Shown here: one piece after another, positions 36,190 to 45,082 of the stretch
Layout of the letters: every line of letters begins with the position of its first letter
Numbering within the stretch: position 1 is the first letter of the stretch
Assembly (NCBI RefSeq): GCF_013376045.1
Contig: NZ_JABMJG010000005.1
Span: forward strand, 442,080 to 506,079
Direction of reading: 5' to 3'
Origin: Variovorax sp. SG517
GTDB taxonomy: Bacteria; Pseudomonadota; Gammaproteobacteria; Burkholderiales; Burkholderiaceae_C
DNA length: 64,000 nucleotides
Translations under genes and position numbers: made by a program
The notes under the pieces: model-generated
What the model was told of the DNA's origin: nothing
Seen by the model: only the letters and a program-made list of their open reading frames with translations
The model's database searches: none

Positions 36190-36209
36190 ACGGCACCCGA
36201 AGGTGCCGT
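36190..36209. terminator. Bidirectional intrinsic terminator between DUF1016 and glcB
   Basis: Stem ACGGCACC with GGTGCCGT around the loop CGAA. Leftward, for glcB, it is followed by TTTTTTT; rightward it has CTTTCT, a weaker tail for the DUF1016 gene. Confidence 0.85.
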
Positions 36210-36245
36210 CTTTCTAGCGATGGAGCATTGCCTCCAGTGGGCCGA

Positions 36246-38420
36246 TCAGGCCTCGCCCTTCACCTTCAACCGCCACGCATGCAGCAGCGGCTCCGTGTAC
36301 CCGCTCGGCTGCTCGATGCCCTTGAACACCAGGTCCTGCGCTGCCTTGTAGGCAGCCGAGGTCGTGAAGTTGCCGGCCATCGGCTGGTACAGCGGGTCGC
36401 CCGCGTTCTGCTCGTCGACCACCTTGGCCATGCGTTGGAAGGTCTCGTCGACCTGGGCCTTGGTGACCACGCCGTGCAACAGCCAGTTGGCGATGTGCTG
36501 GCTGGAGATGCGCAGCGTGGCGCGGTCTTCCATCAGGCCGACGTTGTGGATGTCGGGCACCTTGGAGCAGCCCACGCCCTGGTCGATCCAGCGCACCACG
36601 TAGCCGAGGATGCCCTGGACGTTGTTGTCGATCTCCTGCTGGCGCTCTTCGGCGGTCCACTTGGCTTCGGCGGCGATCGGCACCTGCAGCAGGGCGTTGA
36701 GGATGTTGTCGCGCTCTGCGTCGGCGTCGATCTTCTCCAGTTCCTGCTGCACCGCGGTCACGTTGACCTGGTGGTAGTGCAGCGCGTGCAGCGTGGCGGC
36801 GGTGGGCGAGGGCACCCAGGCGGTGTTGGCGCCGGCCTTGGGGTGGCCGATCTTCTGCTCGAGCATGGCGGCCATCAGGTCGGGCATGGCCCACATGCCC
36901 TTGCCGATCTGCGCCTTGCCGCGCAGCCCGCTGGACAGGCCGACGAGCACGTTGTTCTTCTCGTAGGCGCCGATCCACGCGCTGGACTTCATGTCGCCCT
37001 TGCGGATCATCGGGCCGCCCTGCATGGCGGTGTGCATCTCGTCGCCGGTGCGGTCGAGGAAGCCGGTGTTGATGAAGGCCACGCGCGCGGCAGCCTCGGC
37101 GATGCAGGCCTTGAGGTTCACGCTGGTGCGGCGCTCCTCGTCCATGATGCCCAGCTTCACGGTGTTGGCGGGCAGGCCCAGCAGCTGCTCGACGCGGCCG
37201 AACAGTTCGCTGGCGAAGGCCACTTCGGCCGGGCCGTGCATCTTCGGCTTGACGATGTAGATGCTGCCGGTGCGCGAGTTGCCCTTGCGCTTGAGGTCGA
37301 TGGTGGCGATGGTGGTGGTGACCACGGCGTCGAGGATGCCTTCCGGGATCTCCTTGCCGCCTTCGTACAGCACGGCCGGGTTGGTCATCAGGTGGCCCAC
37401 GTTGCGCAGGAACATCAGCGAGCGGCCGTGCAGCTTCAGGGGCTTGCCGTCGGCGCCGGTGTATTCGCGGTCGGGGTTCAGGCCGCGCGTGAAGGTCTTG
37501 CCGCCCTTGGCGACTTCTTCCGTGAGCGTGCCTTCGACGATGCCCAGCCAGTTCGAGTACGCGACCACCTTGTCGGCCGCGTCGACCACGGCCACCGAGT
37601 CTTCCAGGTCGAGGATGGTCGAGAGCGCGGCTTCGAGCACCAGGTCGCTCACGCCGGCGGCGTCGCTCTTGCCGATGGGCGTGGAGCGGTCGATGCGGAT
37701 GTCCAGGTGGATGCCGTTGTGCTTGAGCAGCACCGACGAAGGCGCGGCGGCGTCGCCCTGGTAGCCGACGAACTGCGATGCATCGGCCAGGCCGGTGCTG
37801 CTGCTTTGCAGCGCGACGACCAGCTTGCCGTCCTTCACGCTGTAGCCGGTGGCGTTCTTGTGCGAGCCGTTGATCAGCGGCGCGGCCTGGTCGAGCACGT
37901 TGCGCGCGAACTCGATGACCTTGGCGCCGCGCACCGGGTTGTAGCCCTTGCCCTTCTCGGCGCCGCCGGTCTCGGGAATGGCGTCGGTGCCGTAGAGCGC
38001 GTCGTACAGCGAGCCCCAGCGGGCGTTGGCCGCGTTCAGCGCATAGCGCGCGTTGAGGATGGGCACCACCAGCTGCGGGCCGGCCTGCAGCGCGAGTTCG
38101 GAGTCGACGTTCGCGGTCGTGGCCTTCACGCCCTTGGGCTGGGGCAGCAGGTAGCCGATCTTCTCGAGGAAGGCGCGGTACGCCGGCATGTCGGCGATGG
38201 GGCCGGGGTTCTTCTTGTGCCAGGCGTCGAGCTCGCTCTGCAGGCGGTCGCGCTCGGCGAGCAGGGCGACGTTCTTCGGCGCGAGGTCGTGGACGATGGC
38301 GTCGAAGCCCTTCCAGAAGACGTCGCTGGCCACGCCGCTGGCGGGGAGGACCTTGTCCTCAATGAAGCGATGGAGCTCGGTCGCGACCTGGAGGCCGTGG
38401 GCGGTGGTGCGGGCGGTCAT
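36246..38420 (-). CDS. glcB: Malate synthase G
   Basis: Condenses glyoxylate with acetyl-CoA to malate in the glyoxylate shunt; cytoplasmic monomer of 724 residues, the G-form length. Marks are [19 protein letters not shown] (including the [15 protein letters not shown] acidic site), [47 protein letters not shown] with [28 protein letters not shown] and [22 protein letters not shown] at 38420 is preceded by AAGGAGAAA, better than the longer frame to 38516. No isocitrate lyase is in the window; a terminator follows it. Confidence 0.97.
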   Translation of the reverse strand: MTARTTAHGLQVATELHRFIEDKVLPASGVASDVFWKGFDAIVHDLAPKNVALLAERDRLQSELDAWHKKNPGPIADMPAYRAFLEKIGYLLPQPKGVKATTANVDSELALQAGPQLVVPILNARYALNAANARWGSLYDALYGTDAIPETGGAEKGKGYNPVRGAKVIEFARNVLDQAAPLINGSHKNATGYSVKDGKLVVALQSSSTGLADASQFVGYQGDAAAPSSVLLKHNGIHLDIRIDRSTPIGKSDAAGVSDLVLEAALSTILDLEDSVAVVDAADKVVAYSNWLGIVEGTLTEEVAKGGKTFTRGLNPDREYTGADGKPLKLHGRSLMFLRNVGHLMTNPAVLYEGGKEIPEGILDAVVTTTIATIDLKRKGNSRTGSIYIVKPKMHGPAEVAFASELFGRVEQLLGLPANTVKLGIMDEERRTSVNLKACIAEAAARVAFINTGFLDRTGDEMHTAMQGGPMIRKGDMKSSAWIGAYEKNNVLVGLSSGLRGKAQIGKGMWAMPDLMAAMLEQKIGHPKAGANTAWVPSPTAATLHALHYHQVNVTAVQQELEKIDADAERDNILNALLQVPIAAEAKWTAEERQQEIDNNVQGILGYVVRWIDQGVGCSKVPDIHNVGLMEDRATLRISSQHIANWLLHGVVTKAQVDETFQRMAKVVDEQNAGDPLYQPMAGNFTTSAAYKAAQDLVFKGIEQPSGYTEPLLHAWRLKVKGEA

Positions 38421-38592
38421 GTGGGTTTCTCCTTGAGAAAGATGCAATCCTGGGATGAACTTTATTCGATACTTTGCTGGTGAGTAGGAGCCTGAATCGG
38501 GATTTATCCGTGACAAAAATAGAGGTAATCGACGGTGGGCCCCAAGGAGCGCAGAGGGTAGGCACTGATAAGAAGGCCCAAGCTGCCGGATA

Positions 38593-38610
38593 TATTTAAC
38601 TTCTTAAATA
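38593..38610. promoter_or_regulatory. AT-rich inverted repeat upstream of the aminotransferase gene
   Basis: TATTTAA-CTTC-TTAAATA, perfect 7-base arms, inside an AT island in the 217-base divergent region. The right arm TTAAAT could also act as a -10 element, giving a 20-25 base leader with no Shine-Dalgarno sequence. Confidence 0.4.
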
Positions 38611-38637
38611 AATCCGCGATTTCAGCGCCCAGCTTCC

Positions 38638-39615
38638 ATGATCCTCCTGGCCTCCAACGAAAACCCCCTGGGCATGCCCGAGTCGGCCCGCCGCGCCGCT
38701 GCCGAAGCGCTCGCGGGCGCCGGCAACTACCCCGACAGCAACGGCACCGCGCTGAAGAACGCGCTGGCCGCCCGGCTCGACGTGCCCGCCGACTGGATCA
38801 CGCTGGGCAGCGGATCGAGCGAAATCCTGGAACTCGCGGCGCAGGTGAGCCTGAAGCCGGGCGAGGGCGTCGTGTATTCGCAGTACGGCTTCATCGTCTA
38901 CGCGCAGGCCGCGGCGCATGCCCATGCGCACGCAACTGTCGTGCCGTCGCGCGGCTTCGGCCACGACCTCGACGCGATGCACGCGGCCATCGGCGAGGAC
39001 ACGAAGCTGGTGTTCGTCGCCAACCCCAACAACCCGACCGGCACCTTCATCGACGCCGCGCCGCTGCTGGCCTTCCTGCAGTCGGTGCCCGCGCACGTGA
39101 CGGTGCTGCTGGACGAGGCCTACACCGAATACCTCGCGCCCGCGCAGCGCTACGACAGCATCGAATGGGTGCGGCGCCTGCCCAACCTGATCGTGGCGCG
39201 CACCTTCTCCAAGGCCTTCGGGCTGGCGGGGCTGCGCATCGGCTACGGCGTGTCGCAGCCGGCGCTCACGGCGCGCATGAACGCGCAGCGCCCGCGCTTC
39301 AACGTGACGACGCCGGCACAGGCCGCCGCGGTGGCCGCGCTGGGCGACGCGGCCTTTCTCGCGCGCACCTACGAGCTCAACACGGCCGGGCGCGACCAGC
39401 TCGCCGCTGGCTTCAAGGCGCTGGACCTCGAATACGTGCCCTCGTCCGGCAACTTCCTGATGGTGCAGGTCGGCGATGCGCAGGCCGTGCATGCGCGCCT
39501 GCTGGCCGCGGGCATCGAGGTCTCGCTGCTCGGACCGTACGGCCTGCCCGAGTGGCTGCGCGTCAGCATCGGGCTGCCCGAGCAGAACCAAGCGGTGCTG
39601 GCCGCGCTGAGTTGA
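38638..39615 (+). CDS. Class I/II PLP aminotransferase, HisC-like
   Basis: A 325-residue pyridoxal-phosphate enzyme resembling histidinol-phosphate aminotransferase: LASNENPLGMP at the very start, VFVANPNNPTGTFID near 127, VLLDEAYTEYLAP near 157, and the PLP-lysine region ARTFSKAFGLAGLRIGYGV near 187. It lacks about 25-30 N-terminal residues usual in HisC; the frame upstream closes with TAA after ten codons and offers no start, so the ATG at 38638 is forced. The short N-terminus may alter dimer contacts or specificity. No his genes are nearby. Amino-acid substrate unknown. Confidence 0.8.
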   Translation: MILLASNENPLGMPESARRAAAEALAGAGNYPDSNGTALKNALAARLDVPADWITLGSGSSEILELAAQVSLKPGEGVVYSQYGFIVYAQAAAHAHAHATVVPSRGFGHDLDAMHAAIGEDTKLVFVANPNNPTGTFIDAAPLLAFLQSVPAHVTVLLDEAYTEYLAPAQRYDSIEWVRRLPNLIVARTFSKAFGLAGLRIGYGVSQPALTARMNAQRPRFNVTTPAQAAAVAALGDAAFLARTYELNTAGRDQLAAGFKALDLEYVPSSGNFLMVQVGDAQAVHARLLAAGIEVSLLGPYGLPEWLRVSIGLPEQNQAVLAALS

Positions 39616-39627
39616 CCGGTCGCTTGC

Positions 39628-40368
39628 TCAGACCTGCCCGCTGAGCTCCTTCGCTGCCGCACGCACCGGCTCGATGTAGCGCTCGTCGTAGCGATGCGTG
39701 GGCATGGTGAGCGTGACCGCGGCCGCGAGGCTGCCGTCGGCATGGAACACCGGCGCCGAGATGCCGGCCAGCTCGGCGGTGCGGTCGCCCACCAGCGCGC
39801 ACCAGCCCTGCGCGCGGATGGTGTCGTAGAGCTTGCGCTCCTTCGCGCCGCGCGGCAGCTCGTCCTGCGGGCCGAAGGCGATCAGCACGCGCGCGCCCGC
39901 GCCGCGGTCGTTGGGCAGCAGGTCGCCGGCGCGCACGTGGTCGCGCACGACATGCGGCGAATCGACGCGGAACTGGCACAGCCGCACCCAGCTGTCGGCC
40001 TGGGGCTGCCGCACGTGGTACGCCGCGCTCTCGCCGGTGGCCGCCACCAGCGCGCGCAGCACCGGCAGCACGATGCGGTCGAGCGACTGCGACGCCGCAT
40101 AGAGGCCGTGCAGCCGCGCGATCTCCATGCCCAGTGCGTAGCGGCCGTCGTCCTGCCGTCGGATCAGCCGCGCATGCTCCAGCGAGGCCAGCAGCCGCAG
40201 CACGGTGCTCTTGTAGAGCTGCGTGCGCTCGGCGAACTGCGCGAGCGACAGCGCCTCGTCGCCCGGCTGGAAGGCAGACAGCAGGCTCAGCGCGCGGTCG
40301 ACCGCGGCCGCGCCGCCGGGGGCGGCATTGAGGTCGGAGACGGATTCGGTCTGGGCTTTGCGGGGCAT
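39628..40368 (-). CDS. IclR-family transcriptional regulator
   Basis: A 246-residue regulator with an N-terminal winged helix (AVDRALSLLSAFQPGDEALSLAQFAERTQLYKSTVLRLLASLEHARLI) and the IclR effector domain (GISAPVFHADGSLAAAVTLTMPTHRYDE). It is divergent from the HMG-CoA lyase gene with two dyads in the 120-base gap, so it very likely controls that operon and itself, responding to a small carboxylate or its CoA ester. Convergent with the aminotransferase gene. Confidence 0.9.
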   Translation of the reverse strand: MPRKAQTESVSDLNAAPGGAAAVDRALSLLSAFQPGDEALSLAQFAERTQLYKSTVLRLLASLEHARLIRRQDDGRYALGMEIARLHGLYAASQSLDRIVLPVLRALVAATGESAAYHVRQPQADSWVRLCQFRVDSPHVVRDHVRAGDLLPNDRGAGARVLIAFGPQDELPRGAKERKLYDTIRAQGWCALVGDRTAELAGISAPVFHADGSLAAAVTLTMPTHRYDERYIEPVRAAAKELSGQV

Positions 40369-40424
40369 GACAAGGAGCAGCAGGGAACGGCTTGGCTTGA
40401 CAGCCGGAGCGGATCGGCGATCTA

Positions 40425-40461
40425 ATTCTGTTTAACGGAATATAGTTCTGTAAGACAGAAC
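40425..40461. promoter_or_regulatory. Tandem IclR-type operators
   Basis: Two related dyads: ATTCTGTTTAACGGAAT at 40425-40441 (8-base arms, one mismatch) and GTTCTGTAAGACAGAAC at 40445-40461 (perfect 7-base arms). Their centres are 20 bases apart, about two helical turns, and they share TTCTGT..NA.C.GAA. Lies 27 bases before the HMG-CoA lyase start. Confidence 0.65.
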
Positions 40462-40488
40462 AGTCAAGCCCAAGGAGACAGAAATCCG

Positions 40489-41424
40489 ATGACAACCCCC
40501 GACGTCCTCATCAGCGAGGTCGGCCCGCGCGACGGCCTGCAGTCGGTCAAGGCCACCATGCCCACGGCCGACAAGCTGCGCTGGATCGACGCGCTCTACG
40601 CCGCCGGCGTGCGCGAGATCGAGGTCGCTTCCTTCGTGCCCGCGAAGCTGCTGCCGCAGATGGCCGACGCGGCCGAGGTGGTGCGCCACGCCGTCACTCT
40701 GCCGGGCCTTGTGGTGATGGCGCTGGTGCCCAACCGCAAGGGCGCGCAGGCCGCGCTCGAGGCCGGCGTGCACAAGCTGACCATGCCGGTGTCGGCCAGC
40801 GTGGCGCATTCGCTGGCCAACGTGCGCAAGACGCCCACCGAGATGGTCGATGAGGTGCGCGCCATCTCCGAGCTGCGCCGCGAGATCGCGCCGCAGGTGA
40901 AGCTGGAGGCCGGCATCTCCACCGCCTTCGGATGCACGCTGCAGGGCCTGGTGCCCGAGGACGACGTGATCCGCCTGGCCGCGCAGTGCATCGAGGCGGG
41001 CGCCGACGAGTCCGGCCTGTCCGACACCGTGGGCTACGCCAACCCCGCGCAAGTGCGCCGCCTCTTCAAGCGGCTGCGTGCGGAGATCGGCAGTCATGCA
41101 GGCGCAGCCCACATGCACAACACGCGCGGCCTCGGCATCGCCAACTGCCTTGCGGCCTGGGACGAGGGCGTGCGCACCTTCGACGCTTCGCTGGGCGGTC
41201 TCGGCGGCTGCCCCTACGCGCCGGGCGCCTCGGGCAATGCGGTCACCGAAGACCTTGTCTTCATGTTCGAGGCCATGGGCGTGCGCACCGGCATCGACAT
41301 CCAGAAACTCATCGCGGCGCGCGCGCCGCTCATGGCCGGCCTGCCCGGCGAACCGGTCTACGGCATGACGCCCGAGGCCGGCCTGCCGAAAGGCTTTGTC
41401 CAGGAATCCATCGCCAATGCCTGA
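40489..41424 (+). CDS. Hydroxymethylglutaryl-CoA lyase
   Basis: A 311-residue TIM-barrel lyase of the HMGL-like family that splits 3-hydroxy-3-methylglutaryl-CoA (or a close hydroxyacyl-CoA such as citramalyl-CoA) into acetyl-CoA and a keto acid. Marks: ISEVGPRDGLQSVKATMPT with the catalytic Arg/Asp, EVASFVPAKLLPQMADA, the divalent-metal HMHNTRGLGIANCL near 205, and the late Gly-rich loop LGGLGGCPYAPGASGN holding the active Cys near 239. First gene of an operon with CaiB and Bug genes under an IclR regulator. Confidence 0.88.
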   Translation: MTTPDVLISEVGPRDGLQSVKATMPTADKLRWIDALYAAGVREIEVASFVPAKLLPQMADAAEVVRHAVTLPGLVVMALVPNRKGAQAALEAGVHKLTMPVSASVAHSLANVRKTPTEMVDEVRAISELRREIAPQVKLEAGISTAFGCTLQGLVPEDDVIRLAAQCIEAGADESGLSDTVGYANPAQVRRLFKRLRAEIGSHAGAAHMHNTRGLGIANCLAAWDEGVRTFDASLGGLGGCPYAPGASGNAVTEDLVFMFEAMGVRTGIDIQKLIAARAPLMAGLPGEPVYGMTPEAGLPKGFVQESIANA

Positions 41425-42607
41425 AGCCAATCCCCTGCCGTACGCCGGCGTCCGCGTCGTCGAGTTCACCCACATGGTCATGGGTCCGACCTGCGGGCTG
41501 CTGCTGGCCGACCTCGGCGCCGAGGTCATCAAGGTCGAGCCCATCGAAGGCGACAGCACGCGCCGCCTGCTGGGCTCGGGCTCGGGCTTCTTCCCGACCT
41601 TCAACCGCAACAAGAAGAGCATTGCGCTCGACCTGAAGCAGCCCGAGGGCGTGGAGGCCGCGCTGCGCCTCGTCGCCACCGCCGACATCGTGAGCGAGAA
41701 CTTCAAGCCCGGCACCATGAAGAAGCTAGGGCTCGACTACGACACGTTGAGCAAACTGAATCCGCGCCTCATCTACGTGAGCCACAAGGGCTTCCTGCCC
41801 GGCCCCTACGACCACCGCACCGCGCTCGACGAGGTGGTGCAGATGATGGGCGGCCTGGCCTACATGACCGGCCGCTCGGGCGACCCGCTGCGCGCGGGCA
41901 CCAGCGTGAACGACATCATGGGCGGCATGTTCGGCGCCATCGGCGCGATGGCAGCGCTGCGCCAGCGCGACATCACCGGCAAGGGCTGCGAGGTGCAGTC
42001 GGCGCTGTTCGAGAACAACGTGTTCCTGGTTGCGCAGCACATGATGCAGTTCGCCGCCACCGGCAAGGCCGCCGACCCGATGCCCAGCCGCATCTCGGCC
42101 TGGGCCGTGTACGACGTGTTCACGGTGAAGGACGGCGAGCAGATCTTCCTGGCGGCCGTGAGCGACAAGCAGTGGACCATCTTCTGCAAGGCCTTCGGCC
42201 TCGACGAGATGCTGGCCGACCCGCGCCTGAAAACCAACAACGACCGCGTGCTGGCGCGCGAATGGATGATGCCGATCCTGCGCTCGCACCTCGCGAACCA
42301 CAGCGCCGCGGAGCTCGCCGCGGTGTTCGAGAAGAACGAGCTGCCCTTCGCGCCCATCACCAGGCCGCAGGAACTGTTCGACGATCCGCACCTCAACGCC
42401 ACCGGCGGCCTCGCGCCGGTGCGCATGAACGACGGCAGCATGGCCAAGGTGCCGCTGATGCCGTTCACGCTCGACGGCGAACGCCCGGGCATCCGGCTGC
42501 AGCCGCCGCACGTCGGCGAGCACGGCCGCGAGCTGCTGAAGGAAGTGGGCTACAGCGACGAGGACATCGCCGCGCTCCAGACACGACACATCACCCTCGG
42601 AGACTGA
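41417..42607 (+). CDS. CaiB/BaiF (family III) CoA-transferase
   Basis: A 396-residue formyl-CoA-transferase-type enzyme that moves CoA between carboxylates. Marks: VVEFTHMVMGPTCGLLLADLGAEVIKVEP near 22-50, KKSIALDLKQPEG, DIVSENFKPGTMKKLGLDY with the region of the catalytic Asp near 160-170, and GCEVQSALFENNVFL. It overlaps the lyase stop by 8 bases. With the lyase it could activate and cleave 3-hydroxy-3-methylglutarate or a similar branched diacid; this is inferred from context. Confidence 0.9.
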   Translation: MPEANPLPYAGVRVVEFTHMVMGPTCGLLLADLGAEVIKVEPIEGDSTRRLLGSGSGFFPTFNRNKKSIALDLKQPEGVEAALRLVATADIVSENFKPGTMKKLGLDYDTLSKLNPRLIYVSHKGFLPGPYDHRTALDEVVQMMGGLAYMTGRSGDPLRAGTSVNDIMGGMFGAIGAMAALRQRDITGKGCEVQSALFENNVFLVAQHMMQFAATGKAADPMPSRISAWAVYDVFTVKDGEQIFLAAVSDKQWTIFCKAFGLDEMLADPRLKTNNDRVLAREWMMPILRSHLANHSAAELAAVFEKNELPFAPITRPQELFDDPHLNATGGLAPVRMNDGSMAKVPLMPFTLDGERPGIRLQPPHVGEHGRELLKEVGYSDEDIAALQTRHITLGD

Positions 42608-42611
42608 CCTC

Positions 42612-43592
42612 ATGTTTTTCAATGCACGGCGCGCCTTGCTGGCGTGCGCCGCGGCCGCCGCATGGCTGAACGCCGCACCCGTCCTCGCCGATACCGCCTG
42701 GCCCGACAAGCCGGTGCGGCTCATCGTTCCCTACACGCCCGGCGGCGCCACCGACATCGTGGCGCGGCTGGTCGCGCAGAAGCTCGCCGACGACACCAGG
42801 TGGACCTTCATCGTCGACAACCGCGCGGGCGGCAACGGCAACATCGGCATGGACGTGGTGGCCAAGGCCAAGCCCGACGGCTACACCATCGGCCTGGGCC
42901 AGACGGCCAACCTCGCGATCAACCCGACGCTGTTCCCGAAGATGCCCTACGACGCATTGAAGGACCTGGTGCCGGTGTCGGTCGTGGCGTCGCAGCCGGT
43001 GGTGCTGGTGGTGCGCGCCGACGCGCCGTTCAAGACGCTGGCCGACCTGGTCTCCGCCGCGACGGCCAAGCCGGGCGAGATCCGGCAGGCGCTCGCGGGC
43101 ACCGGAACGCTGGGCCACATGGCCGGCGAGGTGCTGGCCAAGCGCGCGGGCTTCAAGGTGCTCAACGTGCCGTACAAGGGCGCGGCCCCCGCCATCACCG
43201 ACCTGCTCGGCGGCCAGACCGACTACATGTTCGCCACGCCGCAGGGCGCGCTATCGATGGTGAAGGGCGGGCGCCTGCGCGCGCTGGCCGTCACCTCGGC
43301 CAAGCGCCTGCCGGTGATGCCCGACGTGCCCACCGTGGCCGAGAGCTACAAGGGCTTCGAGGCGGTGGACTGGAAGGCGCTGGTCGCTCCGGCCGGCACC
43401 AGCCCCGAGATCGTGAAGAAGCTCAACGCCGCCGTCGACAAGGCGCTGGCCAAGCCCGCGACCATCTCGCAGCTGCTGGCCGAAGGCAGCGCGCCCGTGG
43501 GCGGCAGCCCGGAGCAGGCAGCCCAGTACATCAAGGCCGAGCACGCGCGCTGGGGCGCGGCGGTGCGCGAGGCGGGCGTCCGGCCCGAATAG
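42612..43592 (+). CDS. Bug (TctC) family binding protein
   Basis: A 326-residue periplasmic binding protein: signal peptide MFFNARRALLACAAAAAWL cut near VLADTAWP, then PVRLIVPYTPGGATDIVARL, TFIVDNRAGGNGNIGMD and VPYKGAAPAITDLLGGQTD, the Bug hallmarks. It starts 4 bases after the CoA-transferase stop, so it is in the same operon and probably captures that pathway's acid substrate. Membrane partners TctA/TctB are not in the window. Confidence 0.92.
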   Translation: MFFNARRALLACAAAAAWLNAAPVLADTAWPDKPVRLIVPYTPGGATDIVARLVAQKLADDTRWTFIVDNRAGGNGNIGMDVVAKAKPDGYTIGLGQTANLAINPTLFPKMPYDALKDLVPVSVVASQPVVLVVRADAPFKTLADLVSAATAKPGEIRQALAGTGTLGHMAGEVLAKRAGFKVLNVPYKGAAPAITDLLGGQTDYMFATPQGALSMVKGGRLRALAVTSAKRLPVMPDVPTVAESYKGFEAVDWKALVAPAGTSPEIVKKLNAAVDKALAKPATISQLLAEGSAPVGGSPEQAAQYIKAEHARWGAAVREAGVRPE

Positions 43593-43634
43593 GAAAGGAG
43601 CTCTCCAGGCGGCGGGCGATATAGTTCCCGCCCC

Positions 43635-44561
43635 ATGGACCGCCTGAAGCAACTCGAATCCTTCGTCTCGGTCGCGACCCGCGGCAGCCTCACGGCCGCG
43701 GCCAAGGCCGAGGGCGTGGCGCCCGCGATCATGGGGCGTCGGCTGGATGCGCTGGAAGAGCGCCTGGGCGTCAAGCTGCTGGTGCGCACCACGCGGCGCA
43801 TCACGCTCACCCACGAAGGCAGTGCCTTCCTCGAGGACTGCCAGCGCTTGCTGACGGAGTTCGCCAACGCCGAGGCCAGCGTGAGCGCCGGCGGCCTGAA
43901 GGCCAGCGGCCACCTGCGCGTGACGGCACCCGCGGGCTTCGGCCGCCGCCACGTCGCGCCGCTGGTGCCGCGCTTCCATGCGCTGCACCCCGAGGTGACG
44001 ATCTCGCTGAACCTCAGCGACCGCGTGGTCGACGTCACCGGCGAGAGCTTCGACTGCGCGGTGCGCGTGGGCGACCTGCCCGATTCGTCGCTGGTGAGCG
44101 TGCGCCTGGCCGACAACCGCCGCCGCTGCGTCGCCACGCCGGAGTTCGTGCGCCGCCACGGCAAGCCCAGGCATCCGAGCGAGCTCTCGCGCTTCGCCTG
44201 CCTCACGCTGTCGAGCGACGCCTCGCAGACGCGCGGCTGGGCTTTCCGCGTGGTCAACGAGGAGGGCAACCAGGAGCTGATCCACCTGCGCCCGAGCGGC
44301 CCGCTCGACTGTTCCGACGGCCAGGTGCTGCACGACTGGTGCCTCGCCGGCCACGGCATCGCGTGGCGCAGCACCTGGGAGGTCGAGGCCGAGATCGACG
44401 CCGGCCTGCTGGTGCCGCTGCTGGAGGAATTCGCGGCGCCGCCCAACGGCATCTACGCGGTGTTCGCGGGCGCCAAGCACATGCCGCTGCGGGTGCGGCT
44501 GTGGCTTGATTTCCTCAAGGAGCAGTACGGCAACCCGGATTTCTGGGGAGGAAGGGCCTGA
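43635..44561 (+). CDS. LysR-family transcriptional regulator
   Basis: A 308-residue regulator with winged helix MDRLKQLESFVSVATRGSLTAAAKAEGVAPAIMGRRLDALEERLGVKLL and an effector domain of the CrgA/DsdC-like branch (ASGHLRVTAPAGFGRRHVAPLVPRFHALHPEVTISL). It follows the Bug gene by 42 bases on the same strand and may belong to the same unit or be separate. Target genes are not evident. Downstream lies the DUF2214 gene. Confidence 0.88.
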   Translation: MDRLKQLESFVSVATRGSLTAAAKAEGVAPAIMGRRLDALEERLGVKLLVRTTRRITLTHEGSAFLEDCQRLLTEFANAEASVSAGGLKASGHLRVTAPAGFGRRHVAPLVPRFHALHPEVTISLNLSDRVVDVTGESFDCAVRVGDLPDSSLVSVRLADNRRRCVATPEFVRRHGKPRHPSELSRFACLTLSSDASQTRGWAFRVVNEEGNQELIHLRPSGPLDCSDGQVLHDWCLAGHGIAWRSTWEVEAEIDAGLLVPLLEEFAAPPNGIYAVFAGAKHMPLRVRLWLDFLKEQYGNPDFWGGRA

Positions 44562-44622
44562 GGCGCACGGTCGGCGTCACAATCTGTTTGCATTTGCAAC
44601 CCACGAGTAGAAAGCCTCACCG

Positions 44623-45075
44623 ATGACGCTAGAAGCCATCCTTGCGTACCTTCACCTGCTCGCCATCCTGACGATGGTCGTCTTCATTTCCAGCGAGGCC
44701 GCGCTGTGCCGCGTGCAGTGGCTCAACGCGGCGGTGGTCGAACGGCTGGCCAAGGTCGACATGGTCTACGGCATCGCCGCCATCGCGGTGCTGGCCACCG
44801 GCATCGCGCGCACCTGGTGGGGCGTGAAGGGCACGGCCTGGTACTGGACCAACCCGCTGCTGCACGTGAAGCTGGGGCTCTTCATCATCGTGGGCGTGCT
44901 GTCGATCTTCCCGACGCTCACGTACTTTCGCTGGCGCAAGACGCTGCGCGCCACCGGCAAGCTGCCGGCCGAGGCCGAGATCGTCAAGACCCGCAAGCTG
45001 GTGATGGTCCAGGCGCACCTGATCGCGCTGATCCCGCTGGTGGCGGTGTTCCTGGCACGGGGCTTCGGCAAGTAG
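44623..45075 (+). CDS. DUF2214 membrane protein
   Basis: A 150-residue inner-membrane protein with about four hydrophobic segments: LEAILAYLHLLAILTMVVFI, MVYGIAAIAVLATGIART, LLHVKLGLFIIVGVLSIFPT and AHLIALIPLVAVFLARGF. The first and third segments each carry a His, as in haem-binding or redox membrane proteins of this family. The gene is 7 bases before the spermidine-synthase-like gene, so they are co-transcribed. Function unknown. Confidence 0.78.
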   Translation: MTLEAILAYLHLLAILTMVVFISSEAALCRVQWLNAAVVERLAKVDMVYGIAAIAVLATGIARTWWGVKGTAWYWTNPLLHVKLGLFIIVGVLSIFPTLTYFRWRKTLRATGKLPAEAEIVKTRKLVMVQAHLIALIPLVAVFLARGFGK

Positions 45076-45082
45076 GCGCGGC

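Noticed and set aside
43595-43612. Match between CTGGAGAGCTC-type sequence here (minus strand) and the dsbA leader at 50300
   Set aside because: Fifteen of sixteen bases agree, but a search over 64 kb on both strands expects such near-matches by chance, and both contain an ordinary GGAG ribosome-binding motif.
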